A DNA stretch of 18,208 bases from Candidatus Sulfotelmatobacter sp. (lineage in GTDB: Bacteria; Acidobacteriota; Terriglobia; Terriglobales; SbA1). Position 1 is the stretch's first letter; each line of letters opens with the position of its first letter. The notes under the pieces are model-generated. The model searched no databases and had not been told where the DNA came from. It saw only the letters and a list, made by a program, of their open reading frames with translations. Shown piece by piece: positions 16,487 to 18,208 of this stretch. The stretch covers positions 1-18,208 of the forward strand of contig JASLEQ010000030.1 in assembly GCA_030151135.1 (NCBI GenBank), given 5' to 3'. A program made the translations under genes and the position numbers.

Positions 16487-17182
16487 GTGGCTACTTGTGC
16501 GATTTCAACAGCGGAAGTAAATGTGGTCCCTTCGACGGGCGCCAAAGTCCGCGATGATTCTCAAATAAATCTTGTAAAGCGCGCGCAGGCCGGCGATGAA
16601 GAGGCCTTTGCAACATTGTTTCAGCAGCACAAGAACCGCGTCTATTCCGTGTGCCTCCTGATGACCAAGGATGTCGCCGAAGCTGAGGATCTGACACAAG
16701 AAGCTTTCCTCCAGGTATTTCGCACGGTAGGTTCCTTCCGCGGCGATGCCGCGTTCTCGACCTGGCTCTATCGGGTCGCAGTGAACACCGTACTGATGAA
16801 ACTGCGCCGGCGTAAGTCTCCTCCGACGGTTTCTCTCGATGAGCCGGTTCACTCCGAGTCTCCTTCGTTGCACCGCGATTTCGGCAAGAGCGACCCTGAA
16901 TTGTCTGGTGTCGTCGATCGGATTGCACTGCGTCGCGCTTTGCAGGAGCTTCCGGAAGGCTGCCGCAAGATCTTCGCACTGCACGAGGTCGAGGGCTACC
17001 AGCATCACGAAATCGCCCAGTTGCTCGATTGCTCCATCGGAAACTCCAAGTCTCAACTACACAAAGCCAAGCTGAAGATGCGCGCTTTGCTTTTCCCGAA
17101 AACCAAAATTCGCCGGCGCTCCAAGGGTGCTGTCCGTGAAAGCGATCTTCTGGAAATGAGCAGTGCACGCCAGCCCCGCTAA
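16487..17182 (+). CDS. ECF-type RNA polymerase sigma factor
   Basis: A 231-residue sigma-70 family protein of the extracytoplasmic function group. Sigma region 2 spans about 28-110 (NLVKRAQAGDEEAFATLF, AEAEDLTQEAFLQVFR, STWLYRVAVN). Region 4 spans about 145-202 (LRRALQELPEGCRKIF, then the HTH with GYQHHEIAQLLDCSIGNSKS). The 25-residue N-terminal and ~29-residue basic C-terminal extensions are slightly longer than usual. The start is GTG 16487, strongly supported by TAAGGAGG at 16473-16480 with a 6-nt spacer. No anti-sigma gene follows; the next gene starts 60 bp later and encodes a nucleotidyltransferase-like protein. Signal and regulon are therefore unknown, although anti-sigma-less ECF factors are common. 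Confidence 0.9.
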   Translation: MATCAISTAEVNVVPSTGAKVRDDSQINLVKRAQAGDEEAFATLFQQHKNRVYSVCLLMTKDVAEAEDLTQEAFLQVFRTVGSFRGDAAFSTWLYRVAVNTVLMKLRRRKSPPTVSLDEPVHSESPSLHRDFGKSDPELSGVVDRIALRRALQELPEGCRKIFALHEVEGYQHHEIAQLLDCSIGNSKSQLHKAKLKMRALLFPKTKIRRRSKGAVRESDLLEMSSARQPR

Positions 17183-17242
17183 GAAGGTGCAGGCGCGTAA
17201 GAAACCAAGCAAGTTGTAGCTCGTAAGCCAGGAGAGAAAACG

Positions 17243-18208
17243 GTGGTAGGCGCAATCGTAATCGCAGAGAACGGGGGAGCGTCGGGCAACGGCGCTGATG
17301 CAGCAGTTCGTCGGCTCGACTCCACCTGGGGCTGGCGCACACGATTGGCTTCAATCCCCGTCATCGGATGTTCAACTATCGTCCGCACTGTTGAATATTT
17401 AAGGCAAAGTGGAATCGACGAAATTTCTGTATTCGGCGGAAGGTCTCGTGGACCCCTGGCCAGCAGCGCCCCAAGTGATAGCGAAGCCGAGGCTTGGCGA
17501 AGTGCCGCCCGGCAACTCATCGCTTATCGCGATGACGGTCTGGAAACCGTGCTATTGATTTGCGCCTCCGGATACGTCGAACTCGACCTGGAAGGATTGG
17601 TTGCACAGCATCGCAAAGAGCGCAACGTGGTTTCACGGGCTGCAGATAGGGATGGCGCGCTCGATGTTTGGGTGATCGATTCTCATCGCTTCGGCGTTGA
17701 CACAGATCTCTCAACGCTGGGAAGCAGTTCGATCCCGCTATTTGAATTTCAAGGGTATATAAACCGCCTGCAGGGGCCGCAGGACGTGCGGCGTCTGGCG
17801 GCCGATCTCCTGACTGGGAAGTGCAGAATGCGCCCTCGCGGTACAGAGGTGCGACCGGGTGTATGGATTGACGAAGGCGCTCAAGTGGCGAAGGGTGCAC
17901 GCGTTGTAGCCCCGGCATACATCGGTCAGGAAGCCAGGATTGCCGACGACTGCCTGATCACTCGCTGCAGCGACGTGGAAAGCAACTCCCAAGTGGACTT
18001 CGGGACTGCGGTGGAAGACACGTCGATTCTCTCCCAAACGTATGTGGGAATCGGCTTGGATCTGGCGCATTCGATTGTCGACGGAGAAGAGGTCTTGAAT
18101 TTACATCACCGAGTGAGGCTGCATATTGCCGATCCCGTTGTGGTGCGGAGGAACTCACCTCAGCATGAGCAGCCCTATGTTGCTGCTGACTGCGAGGCGA
18201 GTTCCTCC
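17243..18208 (+). CDS. Nucleotidyltransferase-like protein with left-handed beta-helix (3' truncated)
   Basis: An uninterrupted frame from GTG 17243 to the window end encodes at least 322 residues. AGGAGAG at 17230-17236 with a 6-nt spacer supports the start. The N-terminal part (about 1-120) has the Rossmann-like order of sugar-phosphate nucleotidyltransferases: VGAIVIAENGG at the start, then IPVIGCSTIVRTVEYLRQSG and IDEISVFGG. From about residue 203 comes a hexapeptide-like run (VRPGVWIDEGAQVAKGARV, then YIGQEARIADDCLI), as in GlmU or mannose/glucose-1-phosphate transferases. The usual G-x-G-T-R-L and downstream Lys signature is not visible; RTRLASIPVIG is the closest. The enzyme may therefore be divergent or inactive. 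Its place 60 bp after the ECF sigma gene suggests co-transcription and a role in cell-surface polysaccharide (inference). Confidence 0.75.
   Translation, partial: MVGAIVIAENGGASGNGADAAVRRLDSTWGWRTRLASIPVIGCSTIVRTVEYLRQSGIDEISVFGGRSRGPLASSAPSDSEAEAWRSAARQLIAYRDDGLETVLLICASGYVELDLEGLVAQHRKERNVVSRAADRDGALDVWVIDSHRFGVDTDLSTLGSSSIPLFEFQGYINRLQGPQDVRRLAADLLTGKCRMRPRGTEVRPGVWIDEGAQVAKGARVVAPAYIGQEARIADDCLITRCSDVESNSQVDFGTAVEDTSILSQTYVGIGLDLAHSIVDGEEVLNLHHRVRLHIADPVVVRRNSPQHEQPYVAADCEASSS

Noticed and set aside
16491..17354. 287-codon minus-strand open frame opposite the sigma factor.
   Set aside because: Arg/Ser/Pro-rich shadow; the plus strand has a clear ECF sigma factor with an ideal ribosome binding site.

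Overview
The window looks like chromosomal DNA from a free-living, GC-rich, Gram-negative soil-type bacterium. My best guess is Acidobacteriota. This is inferred from the gene content (a bacterial CE15 glucuronoyl esterase, a glycine-rich TonB-type transducer, a SYLF protein, DUF3309/DUF1328/lmo0937-type mini membrane proteins, a giant poly-HAMP hybrid kinase) and from strong GGAGG-type ribosome binding sites. No lineage marker proves it. I see no rRNA, tRNA, insertion sequence, prophage or CRISPR array.

Layout. Positions 1-460 hold the 3' end of an HtrA/Deg-type PDZ protease gene, closed by a strong terminator. Positions 507-3288 (minus strand) hold a secreted CE15-type esterase and a secreted zinc-dependent phospholipase C-like protein. 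Positions 3605-3760 hold a 51-residue lmo0937-type membrane peptide. Positions 4028-12006 hold the centrepiece: a 2104-residue soluble hybrid histidine kinase with eleven exact 92-residue double-HAMP repeats, a GAF domain, a coiled coil, a kinase core and three receiver domains. It overlaps by ATGA a second kinase (receiver, PAS, HPK7-type core). On the minus strand, 12023-13264 encodes a CxxC membrane protein and an FNT-family channel, and 13496-13666 encodes a DUF1328 mini protein. On the plus strand, 14078-14836 is a SYLF-domain gene interrupted by an in-frame TAG, 14911-15063 is a DUF3309 mini protein, 15258-16232 is a TonB-family protein, 16487-17182 is an ECF sigma factor, and 17243 to the window end is the start of a protein with a nucleotidyltransferase-like N-terminus and a hexapeptide-type C-terminus.

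How it may work together (inference). The theme is sensing and envelope or stress adaptation. The poly-HAMP array is built like that of the fungal group III osmosensing kinases (Nik1/Os-1). The kinase and its coupled partner form a possible multi-step relay with four receivers but no adjacent DNA-binding output. The surrounding tiny membrane proteins, SYLF protein, HtrA-like protease, TonB-family protein and ECF sigma factor are of types often linked to envelope or stress responses.

Two real short genes (13496-13666 minus, 14911-15063 plus) are easily missed because they are under 60 codons. The most notable features are the repeat architecture of the kinase and the amber codon in the SYLF gene.
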